Assembly (NCBI RefSeq): GCF_023028345.1
Contig: NZ_CP095490.1
Coordinates: forward strand, 310,001-374,000
Length of the DNA: 64,000 nt
Source: Halorientalis marina
GTDB taxonomy: Archaea; Halobacteriota; Halobacteria; Halobacteriales; Haloarculaceae
Reading direction: 5' to 3'
This document shows, one piece after another, positions 55,719-63,306 of this stretch. The notes under the pieces were generated by a model. It did not search any database. It saw only the letters and a program-made list of their open reading frames with translations, and was not told the DNA's origin. Both the position numbers and the translations under genes were made by a program. The stretch's first letter is position 1; each line of letters starts with the position of its first letter.

Positions 55719-57083
55719 CTAGATCACCCCGAGTATGACGAAGAGGCCGATGACGAGCAGCAGCGTCGCGACCACGCTTCCCCCGGCCAGTATCTTGTTC
55801 TCCATCGCCTTCTCGTGGAGCGGCATGTCGGCGTACTCCTCGCGGAACGCCTCGAGGTTCTGGTCGTCGTAGAAGTACTTCGTCTTCAGCGCGAACCGCT
55901 CGGTGACTGCACAGCCCGTACAGACCGGCTCGCCTTCCAGCCGCTCCGTTTTGGTGTGGCTGGGGCAGGCGATGGCCCCACAGTTGGAACAGTACGTGTA
56001 CGTCTCGTCGAGGCCGCTCGTCTCGCAGTGGACGCACCGATTGATGCCGTCCTCGGCGGTCACTCGTGACGGGCCTGCCGCGTAGTACTCGTATGGATAG
56101 GTGTACGCTTGGATGTCGGTGGTGTGCCGAACCACGGGGAGGTACACCGGCTCAATCGACTGGACGGAGATGTCCGAGCGGTTCGGCTCGCAGGTCTTGT
56201 TGTACGTGACGTTGTTGTCACCGGTGTAGGTCACCGTCGTCGTGTGGTGGTGCTGGAGGCGGTCCACGGCCCACTCCTTGTACTCCGTTTGGGTCTGTCC
56301 GAACCGCCGCTCCTCGACGTCGTCGAACACCTCTCCGAACTGCTCGGCGTCGAGATCGACCGTCGCGTGGAGATTCTCGGTGACCAGCGTCCCGACGTCC
56401 TCGTCGACGACCTGCGGCTGCCCGCGTTCGGCGTGGGCGACGAATCGCGTCCGGTCGTTGATCCGATGGATGACACCCACCGACGTCTCGAAGATGGCGT
56501 TCGTGTCCGCGGTGACCGCGACCACCGGGCGGAACGACACCGACGAATGCGGTTCTGGAAGATCGGCGGCTTCGATGTTTTCGATGTCGCGGAACGCCTC
56601 CGCGACGGCCGCGTCGACGTCGGCGGCCGGGGCGTACGGGCGGAGCGTCTCGTCGCAGAGAATCTCGATGCGCCCGTTGTAGAGGTCGAGGCCGATCTCG
56701 TCGGCGATCTCCCGGAGGTCCTCGCCGTCGAGTAACTCGATTGGGTGTGGGTCGTCGTTTTGCTGGAGGCGGTCGGCGTACTCCTGAGCCGGGTTCGTAA
56801 ACCGGCCGGTCGTGACGACCATTCCGCGTTTGGGGCCGTCGAAGTCGAACGTCGCGATCGCCGAGTGGAGTTTCTGGACGACCGGCCGCCCGACCGTCCC
56901 CGTGTGCTTACACTCGACGATGATCGCACGCCGCGTGCCGTCGACGACCTCCTCCATGAGGACGTCGCGGCCCTCGTCAGCGGTTCGGTCGGCCTGGCGG
57001 ACGTTCTCGTAGCCGAGGTTGCGGAACACGTCCTCCATCACGTCCTCAAACTCGAACCCCGAGAGCTCGTCCAGTACAGCCAT
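55719..57083 (-). CDS. Membrane-anchored Mrr-type nuclease with zinc ribbon
   Basis: 454 residues from the ATG ending at 57083 (MAVLDELSGFEFEDVMEDVFRNLGYENVRQ). The Mrr-like endonuclease domain is N-terminal: Asp40 (EGRDVLMEE) and Glu57-x-Lys59 (IIVECKHTG), then VVVTTGRFTNPAQEYADRL. The middle (about 180-350) is unrecognised. Near 355-405 are zinc-binding Cys pairs (CVHCETSG...YCSNCG...CTGC), and the C-terminus has a hydrophobic helix (ILAGGSVVATLLLVIGLFVILGVI). Tethering a DNA-cleaving domain to the membrane suggests action on incoming DNA; that role is inferred. Confidence 0.82.
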   Translation of the reverse strand: MAVLDELSGFEFEDVMEDVFRNLGYENVRQADRTADEGRDVLMEEVVDGTRRAIIVECKHTGTVGRPVVQKLHSAIATFDFDGPKRGMVVTTGRFTNPAQEYADRLQQNDDPHPIELLDGEDLREIADEIGLDLYNGRIEILCDETLRPYAPAADVDAAVAEAFRDIENIEAADLPEPHSSVSFRPVVAVTADTNAIFETSVGVIHRINDRTRFVAHAERGQPQVVDEDVGTLVTENLHATVDLDAEQFGEVFDDVEERRFGQTQTEYKEWAVDRLQHHHTTTVTYTGDNNVTYNKTCEPNRSDISVQSIEPVYLPVVRHTTDIQAYTYPYEYYAAGPSRVTAEDGINRCVHCETSGLDETYTYCSNCGAIACPSHTKTERLEGEPVCTGCAVTERFALKTKYFYDDQNLEAFREEYADMPLHEKAMENKILAGGSVVATLLLVIGLFVILGVI

Positions 57084-57144
57084 CCTCAATTATGTGGACA
57101 GTACGTGCAATTGCCAAATACGTTGCCGAACGCTACGCCGTCCT

Positions 57145-57177
57145 GTTTGTTGAACCCCCAGAGGGGGTGCGGGGGTC
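57145..57177 (+). promoter_or_regulatory. GC-rich stem-loop leader, copy 11
   Basis: GTTTGTTGAACCCCCAGAGGGGGTGCGGGGGT: a CCCCC run can pair with either of two GGGGG runs; ATG 57200 follows. Confidence 0.72.
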
Positions 57178-57199
57178 ACCGAACCACCCGCGAGCAACG

Positions 57200-57886
57200 A
57201 TGAACGGGAATGTACCTATGGCCAGTTCGGAATCGGTTCCAGTAGCATCGCCCGCACAGTCTCACCGAGACGCAGTCGAGTACGTAGGCTTCCGCGTCGA
57301 CGGCCAAGCCGTCGTGCTGAACCTCTCGGAACATCGGCGACTCTCCCTCGAGCGCAGTCTGGACCTCGTCAACCACAGTCCGAGCGGGTTCGAGTGGGGA
57401 TACAGTGGTAGCGGGCCTGCCCAGCTCGCGTGCGCACTCCTGCTCGACTATTACGACGATGAGCAGGTCGCCCGTGAGCACTACATCGCGTTCCGGAATC
57501 AGGTGATCTCACAGCTGGAGTGCAACGGGGCCGCGGCGTGCTGGCACCTCACCGGCGAGGAAATCGACGCCGCGATGGCGACCCTTACCGACGACGTCGT
57601 CGCCCTCGCCGATGGCGGACGGCCGTCGCCGACGCTCCCCGAGAACTGGCGAACCGTCTCTCGCCCGGACCGGCGGGTCTTCCAGCGCGCTGATCGCGAC
57701 CACTACATCGTGCTCGGGGATGGAAGCGACGAATGGCTTGTCGTTCTCTGTAGCCAGGGCGACCGTACATATCCTGCCCCGCTCGCACATCGAACGGTTA
57801 TCGAGGAGGCTGACGTGGAACGGGTAATCCGAGAACTCGCCGAAGAGAGCAACGACCTCATCGAACCCCCGGAGGGGGAGCACTGA
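57200..57886 (+). CDS. DUF6166-like protein
   Basis: 228 residues from ATG 57200 (or ATG 57218); a start at 57,092 would read through the stem-loop leader. The core GFEWGYSGSGPAQLACALLLDYYDDEQVAREHYIAFRNQVISQL is the hallmark of DUF6166-type proteins (from memory), found in phages and plasmids of bacteria and archaea. Biochemical role unknown. The C-terminus (LIEPPEGEH) is encoded by another CCCCCGGAGGGGG, and the stop overlaps the next small frame (TGATG). Confidence 0.72.
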   Translation: MNGNVPMASSESVPVASPAQSHRDAVEYVGFRVDGQAVVLNLSEHRRLSLERSLDLVNHSPSGFEWGYSGSGPAQLACALLLDYYDDEQVAREHYIAFRNQVISQLECNGAAACWHLTGEEIDAAMATLTDDVVALADGGRPSPTLPENWRTVSRPDRRVFQRADRDHYIVLGDGSDEWLVVLCSQGDRTYPAPLAHRTVIEEADVERVIRELAEESNDLIEPPEGEH

Positions 57887-57996
57887 TGGAGACACTTCGA
57901 CTGGCGCGAGCCACCCACCAGCTCCTCGAACGTGGTGTCGAGGCGCTCGAGAAAATCGGGCGCGAACTGGAGCGATACAACGACCGGGAGGAGTGA
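57886..57996 (+). CDS. Very small helical protein
   Basis: 36 residues (METLRLARATHQLLERGVEA, then LEKIGRELERYNDREE). One amphipathic helix. The TGATG overlap with the upstream stop and good haloarchaeal codon use support it, but so short a frame is uncertain. The CCCCCGGAGGGGG just before its ATG is a stem-loop like those before other starts. Confidence 0.5.
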   Translation: METLRLARATHQLLERGVEALEKIGRELERYNDREE

Positions 57997-58066
57997 TTCG
58001 TGACCCAAGCACAGTTATTACCGCCAGAATTACCAGACTGCTCTGGTAATCAGATAATAATCAGAT

Positions 58067-60112
58067 ATGGATATCCCCACGGACCGTTCCGAATACCTAC
58101 CCGGTTTTCCTTTCAAAGCGACACGGGCTATCCTCGTCGTCCTCGGACTATGTCTGCTCGTCTATTCAGTCCCCGTTACGGGGACGTTTGACCAAGTTGA
58201 TCCTGTAACGCGCTCAACGTCAGTACCGCTTGAATATACGACTACAGGAGGAGAAACCGAGTACGGGACTTTCGATATCCAAATCACGACTCCGACAACT
58301 GGCGTCGCTACAAACGGAAGTGTCCGGATACGGATGCAGACCGGGTGGGGGAATCCATATGCCAACACAGAGAGCCCGCCAAGAGCACCGCTTGAAGTCG
58401 CCGTTATCGCCGCACCGACATCATGGCGACCCGAACGGGCGGCCAGAGAGGGGACAGTCCTCTTTGCGAACACTTCCACATACGAGCAGGGCGAATACGC
58501 GACGTTCGAACGAGTACTACACTTGCCAGCGTCAATCGCACCGAAAGGGGTCGGACCTACGGAGGCGACATTATACTATTACGCGGCGTCAAACGCTGGA
58601 ACCAATCGTTTTGAGATACTTCGAACCTACACAGTATATCGACCGTTCTGGGAACGGCCACGGGCATGGGGACTGCTCGCTGCAATAGTTCTCCTAGGTG
58701 CAACACTACCGACGTTCAACCAGTCGGTTCGTAACCGTCTCGCCGAACCGGTGCAACGCTACGCTGATCGACAATGGCGCCAGGATCTCCTTTCCAAAGC
58801 ACAGAGACTCGACGACAAGTTCGACACAGAGACTACAGCCAGCGCGGGATCACCAGTTGAACAGGCTATTCAAGCAGCTCCGCGTGAGAATCTTCAGGAT
58901 TGGAGTCAGAGGCTGGAACAGTTCGCAGTACTGGACCAGACGCTCTCAAGACTTCCTTTCGAGGAGTTACCGGTTGCAAGGACAAAGGTTCGGTCACTCG
59001 CAGCCCAGACGTGGAGTGACAACGATCCCGCAACCGCGAGCGATCTAAATGACGTGCTTACGGGGATTGATATTGGCTTTGAAGTTAGAATTCGTGGCCA
59101 AAGCTACGATGGGGCCAAGCTGCTTGACCAAACCCTTGCTGACTTTCCGTCCTCGGAAGATGACCAGCTTGAACAGGCTGCTGCAGAGATAAATCGATTC
59201 GAGGACGCCCGAGCAACCGTCGAACAGTGGAGTCAGCCCAGTAGTAGTCCGGCAGACTCGGCGAAAAGTAAGCTGGCTGTTCGTGTCGATAGCCAAGTGG
59301 TTGAGCCAACAGCGATCTGGGAACGTCTTGATACCATCTTGACTGAAGGAACTCTCGATCAATTCTGCGAGCAAGCAAAGGCGGTTGAAGATTTCGCAGC
59401 TAAGACCGAACCACTACGAAGCAACAGTGGGTCGTCTCATCCCTTATCAGCTGGCCAAGCACAGGATACAACGATCGAGGACGCCTGTAATGCGGTTCGG
59501 GAGGGCGATCTAGATGCCATCGAGAAGGCGATGGTGAAGGCAGAGGCATGGGTCGCCGAGCAGGAAGTGGCACAGATGTTCGCAACTACGGACTTGTCTC
59601 ACAGTTCTATCGACCCGACTGATGTCCAGAATCGGGTTGACCAAGCCCGCGCCACTAACGACTACACTCGCATCAAATCAATCAGGGATGAAGTAATGGC
59701 CCAGCTTGACTCGACGTGGCAGCCATCGGATCTGCTTTCATTAACGCCAACGCAGTTTGAAGAGGTTCTGGGACAGCTTTATCAAAAGAATGGATACGAC
59801 GTCCAGGTCACACAGCAATCGGGAGATAGAGGAATTGACGCTATTGCACGCAACGGCAGGCGAACAATCGCTATTCAGGCCAAACGCTACGATCCTAACG
59901 GGGCCGGGAACGTGTCTGGTCCAGAGGTCCGAAACGCAATCGGTGCGACAGTACAAGAAGGCGCAGATGTCTGCGTGGTCGCAACATCGTCTGGATTTAC
60001 TCAGGACGCAAGGCGGGCTGCTATGGAAACAAAAGGTGTAGAGGTACAGCTACTGTCTGGACGAGATGTAATCGAAAAGCTCTCGAAGAGTCAAATTCCA
60101 AATCCGACCTAA
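58067..60112 (+). CDS. Membrane-anchored Mrr-type restriction endonuclease
   Basis: 681 residues. A helix near the start (FKATRAILVVLGLCLLVYSVPVTGTF) and one near 200-218 (WGLLAAIVLLGATLPTF) enclose an exported beta domain (about 45-195). A long helical cytoplasmic region (about 225-555) leads to the C-terminal Mrr domain: FEEVLGQLYQKNGYDVQVTQQSGDRGIDAIA (Asp591), IAIQAKRY (Gln604-x-Lys606) and CVVATSSGFTQDARRAA. Mrr enzymes cut modified or foreign DNA. The outside domain could sense conjugation or phage attachment and signal inward (inference). Codon use is more relaxed than in the conjugation operon. Confidence 0.85.
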   Translation: MDIPTDRSEYLPGFPFKATRAILVVLGLCLLVYSVPVTGTFDQVDPVTRSTSVPLEYTTTGGETEYGTFDIQITTPTTGVATNGSVRIRMQTGWGNPYANTESPPRAPLEVAVIAAPTSWRPERAAREGTVLFANTSTYEQGEYATFERVLHLPASIAPKGVGPTEATLYYYAASNAGTNRFEILRTYTVYRPFWERPRAWGLLAAIVLLGATLPTFNQSVRNRLAEPVQRYADRQWRQDLLSKAQRLDDKFDTETTASAGSPVEQAIQAAPRENLQDWSQRLEQFAVLDQTLSRLPFEELPVARTKVRSLAAQTWSDNDPATASDLNDVLTGIDIGFEVRIRGQSYDGAKLLDQTLADFPSSEDDQLEQAAAEINRFEDARATVEQWSQPSSSPADSAKSKLAVRVDSQVVEPTAIWERLDTILTEGTLDQFCEQAKAVEDFAAKTEPLRSNSGSSHPLSAGQAQDTTIEDACNAVREGDLDAIEKAMVKAEAWVAEQEVAQMFATTDLSHSSIDPTDVQNRVDQARATNDYTRIKSIRDEVMAQLDSTWQPSDLLSLTPTQFEEVLGQLYQKNGYDVQVTQQSGDRGIDAIARNGRRTIAIQAKRYDPNGAGNVSGPEVRNAIGATVQEGADVCVVATSSGFTQDARRAAMETKGVEVQLLSGRDVIEKLSKSQIPNPT

Positions 60113-60239
60113 GTTCGTTTTCCGAAAGGCAAGAACATCCGATCGAGTCTATTGTCCCAGATTCTATAGTAACATCCGGAGGCAGAAGGCGCCGATAGGT
60201 TACAAGCATCACCAGCGGGCGAGAACGGGGGCTCTCAAA
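60113..60239. other. Non-coding stretch after the second Mrr-like gene
   Basis: No start codon or gene is seen; it contains stops in all useful frames. It leads into the gene remnant at 60,240. Confidence 0.4.
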
Positions 60240-60336
60240 CATCGAGCGCGTCAGCGACGATCTGCAGGAGAAGGTCGACCAGTTCGAAGAGGGGGAGGAC
60301 GCGCTTCGTGAGCGGTTCCAAGAGGCGATGGCCTGA
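60240..60336 (+). pseudogene. C-terminal remnant of a small helical protein
   Basis: In frame with the TGA ending at 60336 the DNA reads NIERVSDDLQEKVDQFEEGEDALRERFQEAMA, with typical haloarchaeal codon choice, but the frame has no start codon before the upstream stop at 60,196. It looks like the tail of a small acidic gene truncated on its left by whatever brought in the Mrr-like gene. Confidence 0.45.
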
Positions 60337-60365
60337 CGCCACATCGGTGACGTAGTCGTCTGTTC

Positions 60366-60395
60366 TGTTTTTCTCGCCCTGGAGGGGTGGAGGCC
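60366..60395 (+). promoter_or_regulatory. GC-rich stem-loop leader, copy 12
   Basis: CTGTTTTTCTCGCCCTGGAGGGGTGGAGGCC, ending about 8 bp before ATG 60403. Confidence 0.68.
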
Positions 60396-60402
60396 AACCG
60401 AG

Positions 60403-60624
60403 ATGGAACAGTCCACGATTAGCGACGGGAGTGACGACGAATTCCCACCCGAGAAACGTCTTGAAGCACCGAATTACCGATTGATCAAGGCCGGTATCGC
60501 GACGATCCCGGATATGGAAACCCTCCAAGAGTGTGTTGCCTACGAGAACGCTCACCAGAATCGGACGCAGATCCTGCGCCGGCTCAAGTGGAAGGCTGAA
60601 GAGCTGCGTGAGGACGAAGAGTAA
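60403..60624 (+). CDS. Small hypothetical protein
   Basis: 73 residues (MEQSTISDGSDDEFPPEKRLEAPNYRLIKAGIATIPDMETLQECVAYENAHQNRTQILRRLKWKAEELREDEE). Helical C-terminal half; the ETLQECVAYENAHQNRTQILRRL stretch could be a small DNA-binding or dimerisation unit. No family recognised. Confidence 0.68.
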   Translation: MEQSTISDGSDDEFPPEKRLEAPNYRLIKAGIATIPDMETLQECVAYENAHQNRTQILRRLKWKAEELREDEE

Positions 60625-60633
60625 GCCCTGTGC

Positions 60634-60674
60634 TTAACCAACATATTCCGCATTAATTCCCTATTGTTGGTTAA
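60634..60674. repeat. Long-spaced inverted repeat TTAACCAACA, site D
   Basis: TTAACCAACA (60634-60643) and TGTTGGTTAA (60665-60674), perfect arms, spacer 21 bp. It starts 9 bp after the preceding stop and lies 73 bp ahead of the next gene. Confidence 0.85.
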
Positions 60675-60687
60675 ACCGCTGTACCCC

Positions 60688-60720
60688 GGTTTTTCAGGCC
60701 CCTGAACGGGTGCGGGGCAG
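60688..60720 (+). promoter_or_regulatory. GC-rich stem-loop leader, copy 13
   Basis: GGTTTTTCAGGCCCCTGAACGGGTGCGGGGC: GCCCC pairs with GGGGC around TGAACGGGTGC. It lies between repeat site D and ATG 60747. Confidence 0.74.
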
Positions 60721-60746
60721 CCAGCAGCGGCCTCGCGAGCCTAATC

Positions 60747-61748
60747 ATGTCCCTTGATCTGAGCTCCAGCGCCAGCACCACCCGCGAAATCGCCGCCGCC
60801 AGACAAGCAGACTATGTGGCGTTTCTGCATCGAGCTCCGTTCGTCGGCGATGCTCTAGCCCTCGGATTTCTCCCCGGATTTCGCGAGGACTGTGGGTACC
60901 AAGAGACGCAGTATCAGAACCTCAGCCTCTTCGTCGGGATGCTCGACAACGATTTTCGGAATCCCGATCTGGAGCGGTTCATCGACCGCTTCTACGAGTA
61001 CGAACCAGAGGTCGGGGTCATCGGGGACGTCGACGAACTCGACGACGTCGACGCCCACGTCGCTGCTGCTCGTGAAATCCAAGCGAGCTATCCCGAGGCC
61101 CAGCTCATCGTCGTTCCGAAGTCGCGGGCGGTGATCGACGCGATACCCGAGAACCTCGTCCTTGGCTACTCGCGAGGCTATGCTGACCGGTTGGCCCACG
61201 AGTTCTCCGACCCAGCCGATTGGAGAGGGCGGCGCGTCCACATCCTCGGCGGGAGTCCACCCAAGCAGCTCGACGCCATTCGACAGCTGACCCGACCGAC
61301 ACTCACTGACGAGCCACCGGCCGACATCGTCGGCGTCGACTGGAACGGGTTGCATCGTGGCGCACAGTTCGGTGAATTCTGGACGGCCGACGGCTGGGAC
61401 GACAGCGGTCGCGACGCCGACCACGTCACCGTACGAAAGACGGTGCGCCACAGCCTCGCTCGCGTCCGTGAGTTCTGGAGGACCCACGGAATCTGGCCCG
61501 AATCGACACCGCAAGACGAGGGGCTCAACGTCGAGTACGAGGGACCGAGTCCTGCCGACCTCGTGGGCGCCGCCTGTACCGAGTGCGGGGCGAATGTCTG
61601 GCGAACTCGCCGCGGCCCGTACGTCGCCGAATATGATACCGGCGCTATCTGTGGATACTGCAGCTACGAGTGCTACTTCAGTCACCGTCACCGGAACAAC
61701 CTGAAGGAAATTGCCGGCGAGCAGAGCGTCTACATTCCGCCGGCGTGA
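60747..61748 (+). CDS. DUF6610-like protein, possibly TGT/DpdA-related
   Basis: 333 residues. The central part (EVGVIGDVDELDDVDAHVAAAREIQASYPEAQLIVVPKSRAVIDAIPENLVLGYSRGYADRLAHEFSDPADWRGRRVHILGGSPPKQLDAIRQLT...ADIVGVDWNGLHRGAQFGEFWTADGW) alternates strands and helices like a TIM barrel. The VHILGGSP-xx-Q and VGVDWN blocks resemble phage DpdA / tRNA-guanine transglycosylase relatives that insert 7-deazaguanines into DNA. The C-terminus has a zinc site (CTECGANVW...CGYCSYECYFSH). I recall this type as DUF6610; the transglycosylase link is my inference. Confidence 0.65.
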   Translation: MSLDLSSSASTTREIAAARQADYVAFLHRAPFVGDALALGFLPGFREDCGYQETQYQNLSLFVGMLDNDFRNPDLERFIDRFYEYEPEVGVIGDVDELDDVDAHVAAAREIQASYPEAQLIVVPKSRAVIDAIPENLVLGYSRGYADRLAHEFSDPADWRGRRVHILGGSPPKQLDAIRQLTRPTLTDEPPADIVGVDWNGLHRGAQFGEFWTADGWDDSGRDADHVTVRKTVRHSLARVREFWRTHGIWPESTPQDEGLNVEYEGPSPADLVGAACTECGANVWRTRRGPYVAEYDTGAICGYCSYECYFSHRHRNNLKEIAGEQSVYIPPA

Positions 61749-61758
61749 CTTAGCGACC

Positions 61759-61796
61759 TGTTTTTCGAGCCCCGGGAGAGGGCGGAGGCTCGGTCG
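61759..61796 (+). promoter_or_regulatory. GC-rich stem-loop leader, copy 14
   Basis: TGTTTTTCGAGCCCCGGGAGAGGGCGGAGGCTCGG: CGAGCC pairs with GGCTCG, enclosing the CCGGGAGAGGGCGGA loop; GTG 61824 follows. Confidence 0.74.
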
Positions 61797-61823
61797 TGAA
61801 CCTTCGTCCAGAGGTGACTTTCC

Positions 61824-62171
61824 GTGAGTCAGCAACAAACTGCAGACGACGTTTCAGTCGATGAGATTCCAATCGATATCTCGAACACCCAGTCCGGGGA
61901 TATCGATCCCGCCGATGTCCCCGACGAAATCGAGTCGATCACCCGTGGTCTAGCGAGCGAACAGCCGCCGACGAACCCCCTGGTCGTTCTCAAAGCGGTT
62001 CGCTGGTGGTACATCCATGGCAAGGGTGGAACGGATCCCGCCTTCAGGTGGGCCATCGAGTGGACGCGTCATCTAGCGACCGACACGCCCAGCGACGTCG
62101 ATCGATTCGACGAGTTCCTCGAGTACCTCGTCACGGTCGGCTTCGCTGACGAGACCCACGAACTCCGCTAA
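61824..62171 (+). CDS. Hypothetical protein
   Basis: 115 residues from GTG 61824 (MSQQQTADDVSVDEIPIDISNTQSGDIDPADVPDEIESITRGLASEQPPTNPLVVLKAVRWWYIHGKGGTDPAFRWAIEWTRHLATDTPSDVDRFDEFLEYLVTVGFADETHELR). Disordered acidic N-terminus, then a helical domain rich in Trp. No family recognised. Confidence 0.68.
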   Translation: MSQQQTADDVSVDEIPIDISNTQSGDIDPADVPDEIESITRGLASEQPPTNPLVVLKAVRWWYIHGKGGTDPAFRWAIEWTRHLATDTPSDVDRFDEFLEYLVTVGFADETHELR

Positions 62172-62182
62172 CCAAGAGGGCG

Positions 62183-62213
62183 ATTTTTTATTCGCCCCAG
62201 AGGGATGCGGCGC
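62183..62213 (+). promoter_or_regulatory. GC-rich stem-loop leader, copy 15
   Basis: GATTTTTTATTCGCCCCAGAGGGATGCGGCGCG, the last copy in the window; ATG 62259 follows 46 bp later. Confidence 0.62.
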
Positions 62214-62258
62214 GTTCTGAACTGATGCAATCGTGGTAAACCCGATTCGGTGAACACA

Positions 62259-63185
62259 ATGGCTACGACCAGTGACTCGTCGGTTTCCTTTGAGGAGACC
62301 GACACGCGAGACGACGAGATGAACAGCACCATCGAACAGTGGATCGACGAGCTCGTCGCCGGCGTTGACGACGCGCAGGCGAGCGAGGAGTTCCAAGAGT
62401 GGCTCGACGTCCAGAGTCGCTTTCACGACTACTCCTACCGGAACACGCTCCTCATCAAGCGGCAGTGTCCCGAGGCGAGCCGGGTTGCGGGCTACCGGAC
62501 GTGGCAGGAGGAGTTCGATCGTCACGTCACGGAGGGCGAGTCGGCCATCTGGATCTGGGCGCCGATCATCACGAAGCAGTGCCCGGAGTGCGAGAACTCG
62601 CCGAGCTACCACGAGGACAGTGACTGTGAGTACGACGAGACGCCGCCCGAGGAGTGGTCCGAGGGCCTCGTCGGATTCAAGCCCGCGCCGGTGTTCGATG
62701 TCTCCCAGACCGAGGGCGAGCCGCTTCCCGACCTGGACACGGCAGCGACTGGGGACGCCGGCGACCTCGTCGAACAGCTGACTGCCGCCGCTGACGACCT
62801 CAGCGTGACGGTGCGAATCGTCCCAGCCGAGGAGTGGACCCACGGCGAGGCGAAGGGCATCTGCGAACAACTGAGCCTCGTCGACGTCCAACCGCTCGTC
62901 GAGGTGCGAGATCGGGAGAACGAGGCCGACCTTGCGCGGACGTTGATTCACGAGTACGCCCACGCTCTGCTCCACTTCGACGTCGACGACGACACCGAGC
63001 GGGCAAAACGCGAAGTCGAGGCCGAAGCCGTCGCGTACGTCGTCGGGCGGTACTGTGGGCTCGACACCAGTGGGTCAGCGTTCTACCTCGCAGCCTGGGA
63101 GTCGGACGACTCCGAGGTCGTTCGCGAGCGGCTTGGACGGATTAGTACCACAGCAGAGAAAATCGTCGAGATACTCGAAAATTGA
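62259..63185 (+). CDS. ArdC-like antirestriction protein (ssDNA-binding + zincin)
   Basis: 308 residues from ATG 62259. The N-terminal part (about 25-100: IEQWIDELVAGVDDAQASEEFQEWLDVQSRFHDYSYRNTLLIKRQCPEASRVAGYRTWQEEFDRHVTEGESAIWIWAPI) matches the ArdC ssDNA-binding domain, with a small Cys cluster (CPECENS...CEYDE) inserted. The C-terminal part is a metallopeptidase-like domain: His231-Glu232-Tyr-Ala-His235 (HEYAH), then EVEAEAVAYVVGRYCGLDT for the third ligand. ArdC proteins protect incoming plasmid DNA from host restriction during conjugation, which suits its place on a transfer element. Confidence 0.85.
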   Translation: MATTSDSSVSFEETDTRDDEMNSTIEQWIDELVAGVDDAQASEEFQEWLDVQSRFHDYSYRNTLLIKRQCPEASRVAGYRTWQEEFDRHVTEGESAIWIWAPIITKQCPECENSPSYHEDSDCEYDETPPEEWSEGLVGFKPAPVFDVSQTEGEPLPDLDTAATGDAGDLVEQLTAAADDLSVTVRIVPAEEWTHGEAKGICEQLSLVDVQPLVEVRDRENEADLARTLIHEYAHALLHFDVDDDTERAKREVEAEAVAYVVGRYCGLDTSGSAFYLAAWESDDSEVVRERLGRISTTAEKIVEILEN

Positions 63186-63189
63186 GGAA

Positions 63190-63230
63190 TTAACCAGCAC
63201 TCGATCCGGTACTCCGCTGTTCGGTTGTTA
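63190..63230. repeat. Degenerate TTAACCA-type inverted repeat, possible site E
   Basis: TTAACCAGCA (63190-63199) and TGTTCGGTTGTTA (63218-63230) resemble the arms of sites A-D with mismatches and an inserted base. It is again between genes, about 80 bp ahead of a + strand start. Confidence 0.35.
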
Positions 63231-63306
63231 TTAGACTCAGTACCGCTTTGTGTTGCCAGCGTATCGGGTGGCTGTTTTTGTCACTCGGCACTTTAGATGA
63301 GATTGT

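Noticed and set aside
26105..60674. CRISPR array made from the repeated TTAACCAACA motif
   Set aside because: Copies are 9-15 kb apart, palindromic with long spacers, and no cas gene was seen.
60855..61838. 327-codon minus-strand frame opposite the DUF6610-like gene
   Set aside because: Plus strand carries the zinc site, leader motif and better codon use.
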